64,000 nucleotides of DNA from Maylandia zebra (GCF_041146795.1 NC_135177.1:37356560-37420559); one strand, 5' to 3'. Counted from the first letter of the stretch, positions 10,073 to 21,913 are shown. Notes: generated by a model not told the origin, from the letters alone. Made by a program: numbers and translations.

Positions 10073-11455
10073 ATGCCTTCCCTCTCCACAGATGACTACC
10101 ACAGCCTCCTGCAGAAGATTGCAGTACTGGAGACAAAAATTCATCGCTTAGAAGTAAACGTGGAGGTAAATGGACTGTGTGGAAATGAAACAACCTTGCC
10201 TTTGATTCAAAACAATGGCGATGAGCAAGCTAGTACACAGCTAAGGAGCACAGATAACATGACCAAGAAAGTAGACTCTGTGCATTATTATAAATCCTCA
10301 AGTGATAATCCCCCCTTAGACTGTCTTGGTGCAAAACCAAGACATAAATCATGTCTCCTGGAAGGGGGAGGACGTATCACAGGCAGGGCACAGCGAGCTG
10401 AAATCTCTGAAACCGACTGGCCTTCACTTCCTACGAGACAGAGAAGCTCTTCTACCCCTGTATACGAGAGGAAACAGGACTGGACAACTGTGAATAGGAA
10501 GGTTAACAACAAACCTTCAAAACAACTGAATGTGAAACTGCAGAACAGATTTGCTCCACTATCAAAGGACCCTGGATCTATATCGGACAACCATCCATCT
10601 AAAAGCAGCGAAATAAGGTCTGAAAATCTGTTGAAAAGTGAAAGGCCACAGGGAAAGCTAAAGGCTAGGCCTGAAACTCTGATTGTGGGTGACTCTGCCG
10701 TAAAGGATGTACAAAGGATGTGCGGTAAGAACACTAAAGTCCTCTGCTTTCCTAACGATATGGTCAACAACCTGAAGGAGAGAATTCTTCAAATTGCAGA
10801 TGAATATCCAACTGTGACAAACATTGTTCTGCATACAGGGTCAAACGATGTGTCCAAACAACAGTCGGAGGTTCTGAAACGGGACTTTACTGGATTATTA
10901 AACACTGTAAACTCTCTGAATGCAGCTGTATTCATCAGTGGACCTGTACCGCCGGTCAGAGGAGGAGACGAGAGATTCAGCAGGTTGTTTACACTGAATA
11001 AATGGCTTATATCAGCATGTGCTGACCACTCAGTGCATTTTATCGACAACTTTAATATTTTTTGGGAACGCAGGCATCTGTTCAAAGCAAATGGATTTAA
11101 TTTTAACAAGTCAGGGGTGAAACTGTTCACCTCCAACTTGTTTTATTCCATACGTCATCCATCCGTGCTTGGTGCCAAGGCTGAGATAAACGAGGAGTTA
11201 TCTCATAAAGAGGAACAAACAGAACTCCAAGAACAGACAAAGCCCAGCAGAAACCTTGAGGAGGAGCTCCATCTGCCCCCACCCGGGAAGAGCCTCAGAA
11301 AGGAGCGACATCTAAGGCAAGAAGAGGGGTCCCTATTTGCCTCCAACTCTCTCAACAACACCAACGACCAGGACCACGACCTTCCCCAGTCCCCCAAACC
11401 CCTGACAGGCCATCACCCTCCTCCCCCTCCCTTTCTCCCTCCTCCCCACACCTGA
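10073..11455 (+). CDS. LINE ORF1: coiled coil plus SGNH/esterase-like domain (460 residues)
   Basis: I chose the ATG at 10073 rather than the earlier in-frame GTG. The N-terminus (LLQKIAVLETKIHRLEV) is a short coiled coil. The middle third is basic and polar. Residues about 210-370 form an SGNH hydrolase-like domain: block I LIVGDSAVKD and block III VLHTGSNDVS are present. The block carrying the catalytic His is expected before NKSGVKLF, but the residue there is Asn (NGFNFNKSG), so this copy may have lost esterase activity. The C-terminal part is charged and proline-rich. ORF1 proteins of this type bind nucleic acid and help assemble the retrotransposition particle. Confidence 0.8.
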   Translation: MPSLSTDDYHSLLQKIAVLETKIHRLEVNVEVNGLCGNETTLPLIQNNGDEQASTQLRSTDNMTKKVDSVHYYKSSSDNPPLDCLGAKPRHKSCLLEGGGRITGRAQRAEISETDWPSLPTRQRSSSTPVYERKQDWTTVNRKVNNKPSKQLNVKLQNRFAPLSKDPGSISDNHPSKSSEIRSENLLKSERPQGKLKARPETLIVGDSAVKDVQRMCGKNTKVLCFPNDMVNNLKERILQIADEYPTVTNIVLHTGSNDVSKQQSEVLKRDFTGLLNTVNSLNAAVFISGPVPPVRGGDERFSRLFTLNKWLISACADHSVHFIDNFNIFWERRHLFKANGFNFNKSGVKLFTSNLFYSIRHPSVLGAKAEINEELSHKEEQTELQEQTKPSRNLEEELHLPPPGKSLRKERHLRQEEGSLFASNSLNNTNDQDHDLPQSPKPLTGHHPPPPPFLPPPHT

Positions 11456-11469
11456 AATTCACTGAGGAG

Positions 11470-14400
11470 ATGATGGAGCGGGTCAATGCTGGGCTCAGAT
11501 CTACCCCCCGTCCCAATCCCTTTTTGTCCCCCATAAACCCCCCACCAGAGCGGCCAAAGGTTCGCCATCGAGCCCCACCCTCAACAGAGCAATCGAAGTC
11601 ACATTGCCCAGCCTCGCCCCCCTTAGTTCCTCTTTACCACCTTCATGCCCTGTCTCCACAGTCTGATGCGTGATGTGTGAAGGGTCCGGGCTGTGAGGAT
11701 TATGGCAGTGGTGACTTTTCCCAGGAGAAGCTGGGACCCTGTTTACTAGAAGGTTTTAAAATTTCTGTACTTTTAGGTGACAGGAGACATGTGGCCTGGT
11801 CAAAACACAGAGAGCTGCACTCTAAAAGATCTTTAAACATAGTAAACATACCTTGTGTGCCACAGACTGCTCCCAAACATGAGGAGACAAGTAATACCTC
11901 TAAAACACTTAAGTTGGCTTTATTAAACATTAGATCTTTAGCTGGGAAAACATTTTTAATTAATGATTTAATCACTGAGCACAGCCTTGATTTTATGTTT
12001 TTAACTGAAACTTGGTTGGACCAAAGTAACAGTGGAGCTGTTCTCATCGAGACGACCCCTCCTAACTACAGTTTTATCAGTGAGGTCAGGGTGAGCAGGA
12101 GAGGAGGAGGGGTTGCTGTCTTATTTAATGAATCATTTCAATGTAAGCAGCTATCTCCTGGAAGTTTTCAGTCTTTTGAATATGTGGCTTTACAGCTGAA
12201 GGCCCCATCCAAAGTTGTGTTTCTTAATGTTTACAGGCCTCCCAAATACTGCACAGACTTTTTTAATGACCTCAGTGAACTGCTGTCTGTGATCTGTGTT
12301 GATTTCGACTGTGTAATTATTGTTGGGGATTTTAACATCCATGTGGACAACCCTCAGGACAAAGGGACTAAAGACCTGAGTAACACTCTGGGCAACTTTG
12401 GGCTGACTCAGCATGTAACAGAGGCCACACATAATAGAGGACACACTCTCGACCTACTGATCTCCAAGAGCCTGAGCATTTCAAAGGTTACTGTGTCTGA
12501 TGTGGGCCTGTCTGATCATTACTGTGTTTTCTTTGAAAGTAAAATCTCAGCCCACACAAATATATCAACAGCAGTGATCACAAAACGGTGTATAACTGAA
12601 CACAGTAGTGCAATTTTTAACCAGGTCTTCCCATTAACACCTGACCTGCCCAGAGGGTCAGTCAATGAGCTCGTCAATAGCTTCAATGCTAACATGTTAA
12701 ATGTAATGGACACTATTGCTCCCATTAAGGTGAAGGTTATCTCTGGAAGGAAAAAGTCTCCATGGAGAAACTCCACACTGGTGAAAAATGAAAAAAGAGA
12801 GTGTAGGAAAGCTGAGCGCAGATGGAGAAAAACAAACCTCCAGGTTCATTATGACATCTATAAAGAGAAACTTCACAATTATAATTTACAACTGAGGAGT
12901 GCAAGGAGGTCCTACTTCTCTGACATCATCACTAAAAACAGCCATAATGCTCGGGTCTTATTTTCTACAGTTGACAGGCTAACAAACCCTCCTGTGTCAG
13001 TGGCAGCTGAACTTCATTCGACCATGGCCTGCAATGACTTTGCCAAATTCTTCACTGAAAAAATCCAAAAAATTAGACAAGCAATTGGTACATCAACAGC
13101 AGATCCAGGATATGTACTGTGTCCACCAAAAAACTGTTTAAACACCATGAAACAGTTTCAACCTATTAACAGCAAAGACCTGGAGGACATCTTAGGTAAA
13201 CTGAACTCCTCCTCCTGCTGTTTAGATGTCCTGCCAACAAGTTTTTTCAAAAAGGTCTCAAAGACTTTAGAGTCAGACCTGTTACAGATCGTCAACTTTT
13301 CTTTATTATCAGGTGTGTTTCCAGAATCACTAAAAACTGCTGTAATCAAACCTATACTGAAAAAGGACAATCTTGACAAGACACAAATGAACAACTACAG
13401 GCCGATCTCAAATCTCCCGTTTTTAAGTAAGATCATTGAAAAAGCAGTTTCTCAACAGCTCAGTTACTTCTTAAAACAGAATAATTGCTACGATGCCTTC
13501 CAGTCAGGTTTTAGACAGAACCACAGCACTGAAACCGCTCTGACCAAAGTGTTTAATGACATATGTCTGAATACAGACAGTGGAAAAATGTCAGTCTTAG
13601 TTTTACTGGATCTCAGTGCAGCATTTGATACAGTTGACCACAACATATTACTCAAACGACTGGAGAACTGGGCAGGTCTTTCAGGAACTGCACTAAACTG
13701 GTTCAAAACATACGTAGAAAACAGGAAATACTTTGTATCAATAGGTAACTTCACATCTGAGCAGACAAGTATCACATGTGGAGTTCCCCAAGGTTCCATC
13801 TTGGGACCCCTTCTGTTTAACATCTACATGCTCCCACTGGCACAGATTATAAAGAACAACAAAATAAACTATCACAGCTATGCAGATGACACACAAATAT
13901 ATATCACAATGTCACCAGGAGACCGAGGCCCTGTACAGGCTCTTGGTAAATGCATTGAGGAAATCAATGACTGGTTGTGCCACAATTTTCTCCAGCTAAA
14001 CAAAAACAAAACTGAGGTAATAGTCTTTGGCGCCAAAGAAAAACAATTACAGGTCACCAGAGAACTTCAATCTATAGATCTAAAAACCACAAACCAGGCG
14101 AGAAATGTGGGTGTAGTGATGGATGCAGACCTAAACTTAGAAAAACACATTAAGACAATAACAAAGTCAGCTTACTATCACCTCAAGAATATTTCAAGGA
14201 TAAAAGATCTGATGTCTCAACAGGACCTGGAAAAACTAGTCCATGCATTCATCTTTAGTAGGCTTGATTACTGTAACAGCATCTTTACAGGTCTACCTAA
14301 AAAATCAGTCAGACAACTACAGCTCATTCAGAACTCTGCTGCTCGAGTCCTCACTAAGACCAAAAAAGTGGAGCACATCAGTCCAGCTCTGAGGTCCTTA

Positions 14401-14709
14401 CACTGGCTGCCTGTCCGTCAGAGGATAGACTTTAAAGTTCTGATGCTGGCCTATAAAGCTCTGAATGGTTTAGGACCAAAATACATCAATGACCTCCTGA
14501 CCCAGTATGAACCTTCCAGATCCCTCAGGTCATCTGGATCCGGTCTTTTATCAGTTCCCAGAGTCAGAACCAGACACGGAGAAGCTGCATTCAGCTTTTA
14601 TGCTCCTTATATCTGGAACAAACTCCCAGAAAGCCTCAGATCAGCTGAAACACTCAGTTTATTTAAATCCAGGTTGAAGACTCACCTGTTCTCAGCTGCA
14701 TTTGAATAA
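11470..14709 (+). pseudogene. LINE ORF2: AP-type endonuclease and reverse transcriptase with one in-frame stop
   Basis: The frame opens at ATGATG (11470), 14 bases after the ORF1 stop, and runs to 14709 except for a TGA at 11671-11673. Downstream of the stop, 1010 codons are open but lack an early ATG. The endonuclease shows LALLNIRSL, FLTETWLD, the GDFNIHV block and the LSDHYCVFF block. The reverse transcriptase shows NYRPISNLP, GFRQNHSTETAL, LDLSAAFDTVDH, GVPQGSILGPLLF and the catalytic YADD (YHSYADDTQ). A C-terminal region with LHWLPVRQRIDFK follows, as usual in L2 elements. GCG TGA could have come from GCG CGA by CpG decay, so the stop may be recent. Confidence 0.85.
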
Positions 14710-15257
14710 AGCACCAAATCCACACTTTAAGCTTAAATTTCAAAACTTACATTTTAACTACTGATTTTATCTCTGATTTTATCTGTTTTGATTTTATATA
14801 CTGTTGTTTGTTTGTTTGTTTGTTAATTAGTTAGTTTATTTGCTTGTTTTAATCAATTTTAAATCATGCTTTTTATTTGTTCTTGTTTCTAATGTCTCTG
14901 TAAAGCACTTTGAATCACCTTGTTGTTGAATTGTGCTATACAAATAAACTTGTCTTGCCTTTAATTACCAAATGATTTCAGGTTTTTACAGGAAACTTGA
15001 GGAAATAAAGTCTGAAACAACTGATGAATAAAGATGCACATCATCTGCAAACTTAATATTTGTTGAAATTTGCTCATTAATGTTGTTGTTGGACATTAAA
15101 TCCATTTAACAGTAAAGTTACTGAAGTCTTTAAATTGTTAGCCTGACAATAAAGAACATTTAGAGTTTAAAGGTGTAAAGATGTGAATCGTTTTGGACGT
15201 TTCTGTACTGGGAACAAATAAAAGACACCAGCGTCCAGTTTGTCACAGCAAAACAGA

Positions 15258-15263
15258 TTTATT
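15258..15263 (-). terminator. Probable polyadenylation signal of the lectin gene
   Basis: TTTATT on the plus strand reads AATAAA on the minus strand, about 740 bases after the stop codon at 16002. No competing gene lies between. Other AATAAA-like sites are possible. Confidence 0.4.
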
Positions 15264-16001
15264 GATGTGTCACTGAGTCCATGATTGACTGGAATAATCA
15301 TTTTTACAATAAAACTGGTGCATAGATGATTCTGACCAATCAGACTGCAGATTCAACAGTTCAACATGCAAACTCTGCTGACTTCAAACCGGTAAATAAT
15401 ATAAAGCATCAGGATGACGAGGTTACCTGTAAACTTACATTCAGCTCGGTTTAGGACTCCTTAAAGAATAAAATCACACTTGAATTTACATCTTCAGTTA
15501 TTATAGAAAACTATTCTATCAGCAGCTGATCGTTTATCCCAGAAACCGTAATCTAAGAGCAAACAGTAAATACGAGTTAGCATCACTCTGCTGAAGCTTC
15601 TGCAGAGCCGATTATTACAAACACACGAAGCTCAAACACTTTAAATAGTGACAAATAACAGCTCACTCTCCTCAGATTACAATCAAACAGGAAACCAGTG
15701 ATGCTGCATACTGGTTCCCAACGATCGTAACATTTCCCAGTCAGATCAGCAGGAACATCCTCTGCAAAGTGAAACTTTCTTAAATGCTTAGTTACACATT
15801 TGCTTCGGTTTTCAGGACTAAGATGCTGCTGGTTGCTGTTCAGGTGTCTCACCAAGCAGAGCGTGAGACCCTCAGACTAAACTAGAGTACATGTTTTTCT
15901 TCTACAGAGCCATAAAATGTGACTGGCAGCTACAGCATGCTTATACGTGAACAGGATGTGTAGTGAAACTAATGACAGTGCAGAGCTGCAGAGCTCCTGT
16001 C

Positions 16002-19000
16002 CTATATGGGGAAGAGCTCCGGCTCCTTGTAGCAGATATAATGAGCATCCATGCAGCAGTCGTCGTCGCTCCACTCAAAGCCCGTGCCGTTTCCCAGACT
16101 CATGATGGTGCACTGGCCTTCCTCCACCCCACCGGGCTCGCCGTCACCCCAGGTGGTGCTGTTGACGCTGTCCCCGTTCACCCAGAACCACTCCCCGTTC
16201 AGCGAGCTGCGCCGCATGCCGATCCACACCTCTTGTACAGTGTTGTTAGTTAAAGACCTGTTCTGGTAAAGTTTGCCATAGATCTGTTTCTGGAGGTCGG
16301 CGCTTGACAGGCAGAGCAGCTCTAGTTTGCGATCAGCGCAGGCTTTAAAAGATTCACGCCAGTCGCTGGGTTGTTCTTCCAAGTCTAGAACCTCGGGGGT
16401 CACGGCGCAGCCCCTGAAATCTGTTCGGGAAGAAGAAGAAGAAAAGGCTGAAATCAGAGGTTTCACAAGACTAAACATTAAAGCAAACGTCCGAGGCGTA
16501 AAGTTTAGGGTGCAGTCGTTCACATTTATTGGAAGGAAGCAGCTAAAGAGTCGACGCTTGCTTTTTCCCTGGGCTCCTGTTTGCTCTCATCGGGTTCTTT
16601 CTTTAAATCTGTTCTAGTTTGTATTTCAGTTGTTGTTGTTATCGCAGCTCCATCACTGCTCTGTGCGTCTGACGTTTGTGTTTCCATTCTTGAGTCCCAT
16701 TTTTCCCACTTATATAAATCAAAGTTTAGCTTCAAAGGTAAACATTTCTGGATTCTTTATTTATTTCTGCTTTATTTTGCTGATCATGGCTCACATGTGT
16801 GAGCTGCAGCGGCGATCGTGGCTCAAGAGTTGGCAGTTTGGAAGGTTGCCGGTTCGAGCCCGGCTCGGACAGTCTCGGTCGTTGTGTCCTTGAGCAAGAC
16901 ACTTCACCCGTTGCCTACTGGTGGTGGTCAGAGGGCCCGGTGGCGCCAGTGTCTGGCAGCCTCGCCTCTGTCAGTGCGCCCCAGGGCGGCTGTGGCTACA
17001 ATGTAGCTGCCATCACCAGTGTGTGGATGATTGTGTAAAGTGCTTTGGGGTCCTTAGGGACTAGTAAAGCGCTTTACAAATGCAGGCCATTTTCACCATT
17101 TATCCTTCTAGTTCAGGCCTCACAACCGTGAGGAACACTCCTGTCCAGACGAAGATCGCCGACAGGCTCCACGGGGAGGGTGGAGTCAGGCTGGCTGTAC
17201 TGACAGTGCAGCATATTAATGGAAGGTAAACGGGAATGACGCCTGCAGCTCTACAAAACGTGGGAGATCTTCCTGTGGAGTGCACCGAGGCTGGTGTCCA
17301 AGCATCAGGAGCCACCTCACGCTCCTACTATCAAAGCACTCCTGAACCCACGACAGCATCAGAGACATCTTATCTGGACTAAAGAGGGAAAGAACGGGAC
17401 TGTTGCTCTGTCCAAGTTCTCTTGGAAATGAAAGGCAGCATCAGGCTCCCGGACTCTTGACGAGCAGACACTTAGATGCTTGAGTCTGCGGTCGGTGATG
17501 ATTCGGGGCCGTGTGCCATCTGCTGACGAACTTTAAGGACTTAGCACCCGCCCACAGCTCACCTGACCTGACACCCCAAATCAGTGGGAGAGGCCAAACA
17601 TCTGACACACCAATCCAAGCTGAAGGCCTGTAAGCAGCTGTGCTTCAGTGAGACCTCAGCAGGACAAGCTGAGCGCTCAGGTGAGCACGCTTCAGAGGCT
17701 GGACGTTTCTGTACTGAGAGTCCTGCGACTGATCTCGTCTGATTTTAATGACGTAAGCATCACAATAAAAAGTCTGCATTAAATTACAAACCAAACTTTT
17801 TTCATGATCTTTGTTTTTTTAGATGCACGGGTACATATGACGTGTCCTGCACACAGTGGATATTATCACTAACTGTGGAAATCAGCAGCAGTTCCTCACC
17901 TGGGCTTGAACTGACGACAGGTGCCTGGTTCCCAAACAAAGTGCTTCCATTGTTCCCGCTAAAGTAGACGGCCATTTTGGAGGAAGTGTGCCAGATGACA
18001 GTTTTACCCAAACTCAGAGGAACTTGTATCGAGCTGTAATTAGTCCCCTCCAGTTTCGTCCAGTCTGCACTTGATATGTGGTTATTTCCAACACGAACCC
18101 CGTCGGTGACGTTACTGCTGACCACGATCACGGCGTAGTTCTTGGAGATCGTGGATAATGCTGTGACCACAAAGCAGCAGGCAAAGTTTGCTGTTGGGAT
18201 CAGAGGGAGAAGTAATCCCGGCCGGTAGAGGATGGCTGTGCCGGCTACATCATACGTCGGTGAGCTTGAGGCGTAGGGCGTGACGCTGGTGGAATCGTTC
18301 TGTGCCAAAAGTACCATCGTCTCTCCCGCGGCATCCTGGGCCAGAAATGGAGGAACTAAGTACTTCAGCGTCCTGCCTGGGGCTGGCGGCAGAATGGTGT
18401 ACAGCAGCCCGCAGCTGCAGTAGCGCTGGACGGCGCAGGGGTGGCCAAAGAGGACGGCCACTGGCTTTTCAGCTGTCACGTTTTTAAACCCTGCACTCTC
18501 ATTCAACCAGATCTGAGCAACCTGGCCTGACTGGAGGGAAACTTCTTGCGTCTTTAATCCTCCGACGTTCACGTTGTTTTGCTGCTGAACACCGTTGACG
18601 ATGATGATTCTGAACGGGCCTCGCTCCGTCACCGTCTGCACAACTAAGTCCTGATAATTGTTTGTGGGTATTGGTGGGATGAGGTACGTTGTGCCGAGTT
18701 TGTCTGTAGGTATGACGACAGCAGTCTGCAGACTGTCTTCTTTACGGCTGATGGCTTGAACGGTGATATCTTTGTTGCTGTCAATGGTCAGAGTTTTGTT
18801 GGAGATGTTTCGCTTCCCGAGTTCCAGACTTGCATTCGCGATGAATTTCCAAACAACTCCAGCGTCCAGGACCTGTTGCTTAGAATTGCTGTACTCTTGA
18901 ACTCGGACTGTTGTCTCGTTTTTCAAAGCAGTGATTATGACCATGTTTGTGGGCGGGCTGGGGTAGTAGCTGGCGATGTTCTCCGGAAACACAACGGTAA

Positions 19001-21548
19001 AGTTTTGGCCAACGGTGTCGTAAGGCACAGGGCCCGTGGACTCTGGTGAAAGAAAACACAGCAGCTGTTTAATGAGGAAGAAACAGAACCGTCTTTGTCC
19101 TTCCTTTCTACCACATTTTCAGGAATTCTGGTGAAAATTATTCCAAATAAAAAGAGAATTCTGGATGATTCAGCAGAAATATTCTGAAAATCAAAAACCC
19201 TGCCTGATTTAAATTTGGCTTGATCTATCCCAGCATCCTCCTCTGTCACACCAACCCTCTGCATCACCTCTTTCCTCCTGCCTGCAGCTCCATCTTTATC
19301 CTCCACCCTCAAACCACCTCGTCCCTCTGACTCGTTTCTGATCCTGTCCTTCCCGCTCATGAACATCGAGCCCGTGTCTTTGTCATCGTGCTACGACGTT
19401 TGTGTCCATGCATCACAGCAGGTCTCACTGACTCACAGAATAAACTGTGCAGGTGATCGAGTGGGTAAATGTAAATGGCATCAAGAACATGTAAAAACAC
19501 GGACAAAAGATCACAGATTGCAGACTGTATATTAAAGATGGCCGTGGCCGGCCTTTGACACCTTTTGGCCATCACCATTTTTGTTTTTAAACCACAGCTG
19601 ATTATCATATTGAACAGCAGCTAAGCTTGAAAACTTCAGTCAGGTGATCATTTCTATAGCAACAAGCAGACTACAGACTGAACACACCCATCGCCGCCTC
19701 AGAGGAAGTGTCCATGCCCCTGAAACAGAGCCCTTCACTTCATTGGCTGGTTTGAGAGCAGGTGGGTGGAGCTTCTGTTTATTTTCATAAAGACCAAAGA
19801 GCAGAAAAGCTGAAGGCTAACAGGGATGACGTTACACTGACACCCTGCTTTTAAGCCGTGTTGAAGCTCGAGCGACACGTTTAAGCCGAGCACAGAAACT
19901 CAGGTACACTCGATCAGCTGAGCAGGAATAGAAAAGCCCCCCCTCTGTTGTTATGAAGACGCAGCATCTGCAGCCCTTTTCCCCTTTATCTGCCCGGGTT
20001 GACTGCTTTTCCTTTGCAACCCACCACGACCGTGTGTACATGCTTGTCGTCATAGAAACATGTCTGCGACGTCATTATTATGTGACACAAACACTACAGC
20101 AAAGGTGGAGGTCGAAGCGAACGTGAGCCCGCCGCTCGGTCTGTGGCTTTCCTCACACTCGTTGTTTGTTAGCCATTTCCTTCGTTCCCGAGTTTCATAA
20201 ATGGCGGTTTTGATTTTGGTGAACGAGATGCTACCGACCAGCCAATCGGTGGCGTGCAGTCTGACGATGTCACATTTTAGTGCGTGTTTGGATGGCTTGG
20301 AGCCCCGGCTAAGCAGGTGCTGAAATAGTACCGGGTACTATGACCTAATGGGAAACCCTGGAAACCGGGGCGAGTGGATCCGAGGAGGTACTAATGCAGG
20401 GGTGGGCAACTCCAGGCCCCGAGGGCCGGTGTCCCTGCAGGTTTTAGATGTGTCCATGAACCAACACAGCTGATTTAAACGGCTAAATTAGCTCCTCAAC
20501 ATGTCTTCAGTTCTCCAGAGGCTGGTAGTGAACTAATCATGTGATTCAGGTGTGTTGACCCAAGGTGAGATCTAAAACCTGCAGGACCCCGGCCCTCGGG
20601 GCCTGGGATTGCCCACCCCTGTACTAATGGAAAAGGAGCTTATGTTTCACATCGGGCTGTAAACGTGTTTATTTCTGATGCTCATGTTAACAGTGGCATC
20701 TACGCTGAAGCCTCTGGTGGACAGAAGGGGAACTGCAGGTTCACAGTTGGATTATCAGTGTTTCAGATCAAACTGTAAGCATGCAGATTATACTGGAGAA
20801 TAAAATGATGGGTTCCAACAAGCTGCAGTTTGTTAGTAAAGATGGGTTAATGACAATGTCAAGATTAAATGTCAGTAATGAATGTTCGGTTTGAGTTTTG
20901 AATTCTTATTATAAGATAGAACTTTATTAATCCCTCGGGTGGGTTCCTCTGGGAAATTCGACTTATATATATATATATATATATATAAAAACACCCAGCA
21001 CGCCCCTGCGGGCGGTTTATCCTTCAAGCTCGGGTCCTCTACCAGAGGCCTGGGAGCTTGAGGGTCCTGCGCAGTATCTTAGCTGTTCCCAGGACTGCGC
21101 TCTTCTGGACAGAGATCTCCGATGTTATTCCCGGGATCTGCTGGAGCCACTCGCCTAGCTTGGGAGTCACCGCACCTAGTGCTCCGATTACCACGGGGAC
21201 CACCGTTACCTTCACCCTCCACATCCTCTCGAGCTCTTCTCTGAGCCCTTGGTATTTCTCCAGCTTCTCGTGTTCCTTCTTCCTGATATTGCTGTCATTC
21301 GGAACCGCTACATCGATCACTACGGCCGTCTGCTTCTGTTTGTCTACCACCACTATGTCCGGTTGGTTAGCCACCACCATTTTGTCCGTCTGTATCTGGA
21401 AGTCCCACAGGATCTTAGCTCGGTCATTCTCCACCACCCTTGGGGGCATCTCCCATTTTGACCTCGGGACTTCCAGGTTATACTCGGCACAGATGTTCCT
21501 GTACACTTGGTTATGGCGTTCCGTGTGTGTGTGTGTGTATACATACAT

Positions 21549-21599
<51 letters not shown>

Positions 21600-21913
21600 A
21601 ATACAGAGACAAATATAAATAAAATATACAAAGGGGATAAATAGAATAAATAGGAATAAAAAATAAAAATACAAGTGAATTGCACATTTCAAGTATTGAG
21701 TCTATTGCACTGTTGACTTATAATTTGGATCCTAAAGCTCTTTTGCAGTGAGCAGGTGGGAGGAGTGATACTCTTCATACAGTCTGTAATATTTCACATG
21801 TAGCATCTATGACCCCAAACTGCAGGTGACCGGAAAGAAGCCCAGGTGTGCTGATCGTCGCGTTTACCTGAGCTCCTCGCTCCCAGCAGCAGCAGGAGGA
21901 CCAAAGGATACAT
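16002..21913 (-). CDS. Secreted protein with IgGFc-binding domain and C-type lectin domain (three coding exons, 535 residues)
   Basis: Exon 1 (21868-21913) encodes MYPLVLLLLLGARSS and ends at a GTAAAC donor in phase 1. Exon 2 (17900-19042, 381 codons) is bounded by CACCAG and GTGAGG. Exon 3 (16002-16420) follows an ACAG acceptor. All phases are 1, and the total of 1608 bases is an exact multiple of three. Residues 1-16 are a signal peptide. Residues about 20-395 match the IgGFc-binding N-terminal domain known from FCGBP (GQNFTVVFPENI, YLIPPI, VLFGHPCA, KYLVPPF), with many N-glycosylation sequons. Residues 397-535 are a C-type lectin domain with WIGMRR, EWSDDDC and the expected cysteines. The sugar-specificity triplet position reads EPG, neither EPN nor QPD, so Ca2+ or sugar specificity is uncertain. 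There is no membrane helix. I infer a secreted, mucus- or plasma-borne binding protein, perhaps in innate immunity. Extra exons in the 2.8-kb intron 1 are possible but not needed by phase. Confidence 0.78.
16810..17100 (+). mobile_element. tRNA-derived SINE, resembling the AFC (African cichlid) family
   Basis: A tRNA-like head carries an A box (GTGGCTCAAGAGTTGGC) and a B box (GGTTCGAGCCC, 16851-16861). It is followed by the body GCAAGACACTTCACCCGTTG and a tail ending GGACTAGTAAAGCGCTTTAC. I recognise this layout from AFC SINEs of African cichlids, which is the main taxonomic clue in the window. It lies in intron 2 of the lectin gene, in the opposite orientation. Confidence 0.8.
17110..17560 (+). 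mobile_element. Decayed Tc1/mariner-type transposase fragment
   Basis: Frame-broken similarity to a Tc1 transposase is seen: AAAGAGGGAAAGAACGGGAC and the block that reads SVMIRGRVPSAD resemble the usual RTNWTVAQW and SVMIWGAMSSAG segments. Several frameshifts and stops show that it is inactive. It lies in intron 2 of the lectin gene. Confidence 0.45.
20397..20621. mobile_element. hAT-type MITE with perfect 8-base target duplication
   Basis: The 225-base palindromic element begins CAGGGGTGGGCAACTCCAGG and ends with its inverse. It is flanked by TACTAATG at 20389-20396 and 20622-20629. Its inner repeat (TGCAGGTTTTAGAT) is also inverted, so single strands could fold into a long hairpin. The flanks (about 20320-20396 and 20622-20645) read as one interrupted GC-rich older repeat, so this is a nested insertion. 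It lies in intron 1 of the lectin gene. Confidence 0.88.
20905..21524 (-). mobile_element. 5'-truncated R4/Rex6-type LINE with restriction-like endonuclease domain
   Basis: The minus-strand frame ending at 21039 carries RHNQVYRNI, then QPDIVVVDKQKQTAVVIDV (a PD-X12-D nuclease core) and KEHEKLEKYQGL, PKLGEWLQQIPG and GTAKILRRTLKLPGLW. I recognise this as the C-terminal restriction-like endonuclease of R4/Dong/Rex6 LINEs. The 3' UTR follows, with a short TA repeat (20966-20988) and a tail reading GGGATTAATAAAGTTCTATC. The 5' side is cut off exactly at a CA microsatellite. It lies in intron 1 of the lectin gene. Confidence 0.72.
21525..21600 (+). repeat. Compound GT / TACA / CA microsatellite
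   Basis: A short GT run, a TACA tetranucleotide run and about 40 bases of CA. It abuts the truncated end of the R4-type LINE. Confidence 0.9.

Larger units (their letters stand above)
10073..14960 (+). mobile_element. Nearly full-length L2-type LINE with two reading frames
   Basis: The unit has an esterase-type ORF1, a 14-base gap, then an endonuclease and reverse-transcriptase ORF2, then a 3' UTR ending in the box AAAGCACTTTGAATCACC and a CTTGCC-like tail near 14960. This layout fits the L2/CR1 group. A 5' UTR probably extends upstream of 10073, but neither its start nor a target-site duplication could be fixed. One stop codon interrupts ORF2 near its 5' end. Mostly intact frames imply a young insertion. 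Confidence 0.85.

Noticed and set aside
11700-13823. Minus-strand frames inside the LINE
   Set aside because: All are antisense to the conserved ORF2 endonuclease and reverse transcriptase.
16818-16861. tRNA gene
   Set aside because: A and B boxes are present, but the rest matches a SINE body and no cloverleaf 3' half was found.
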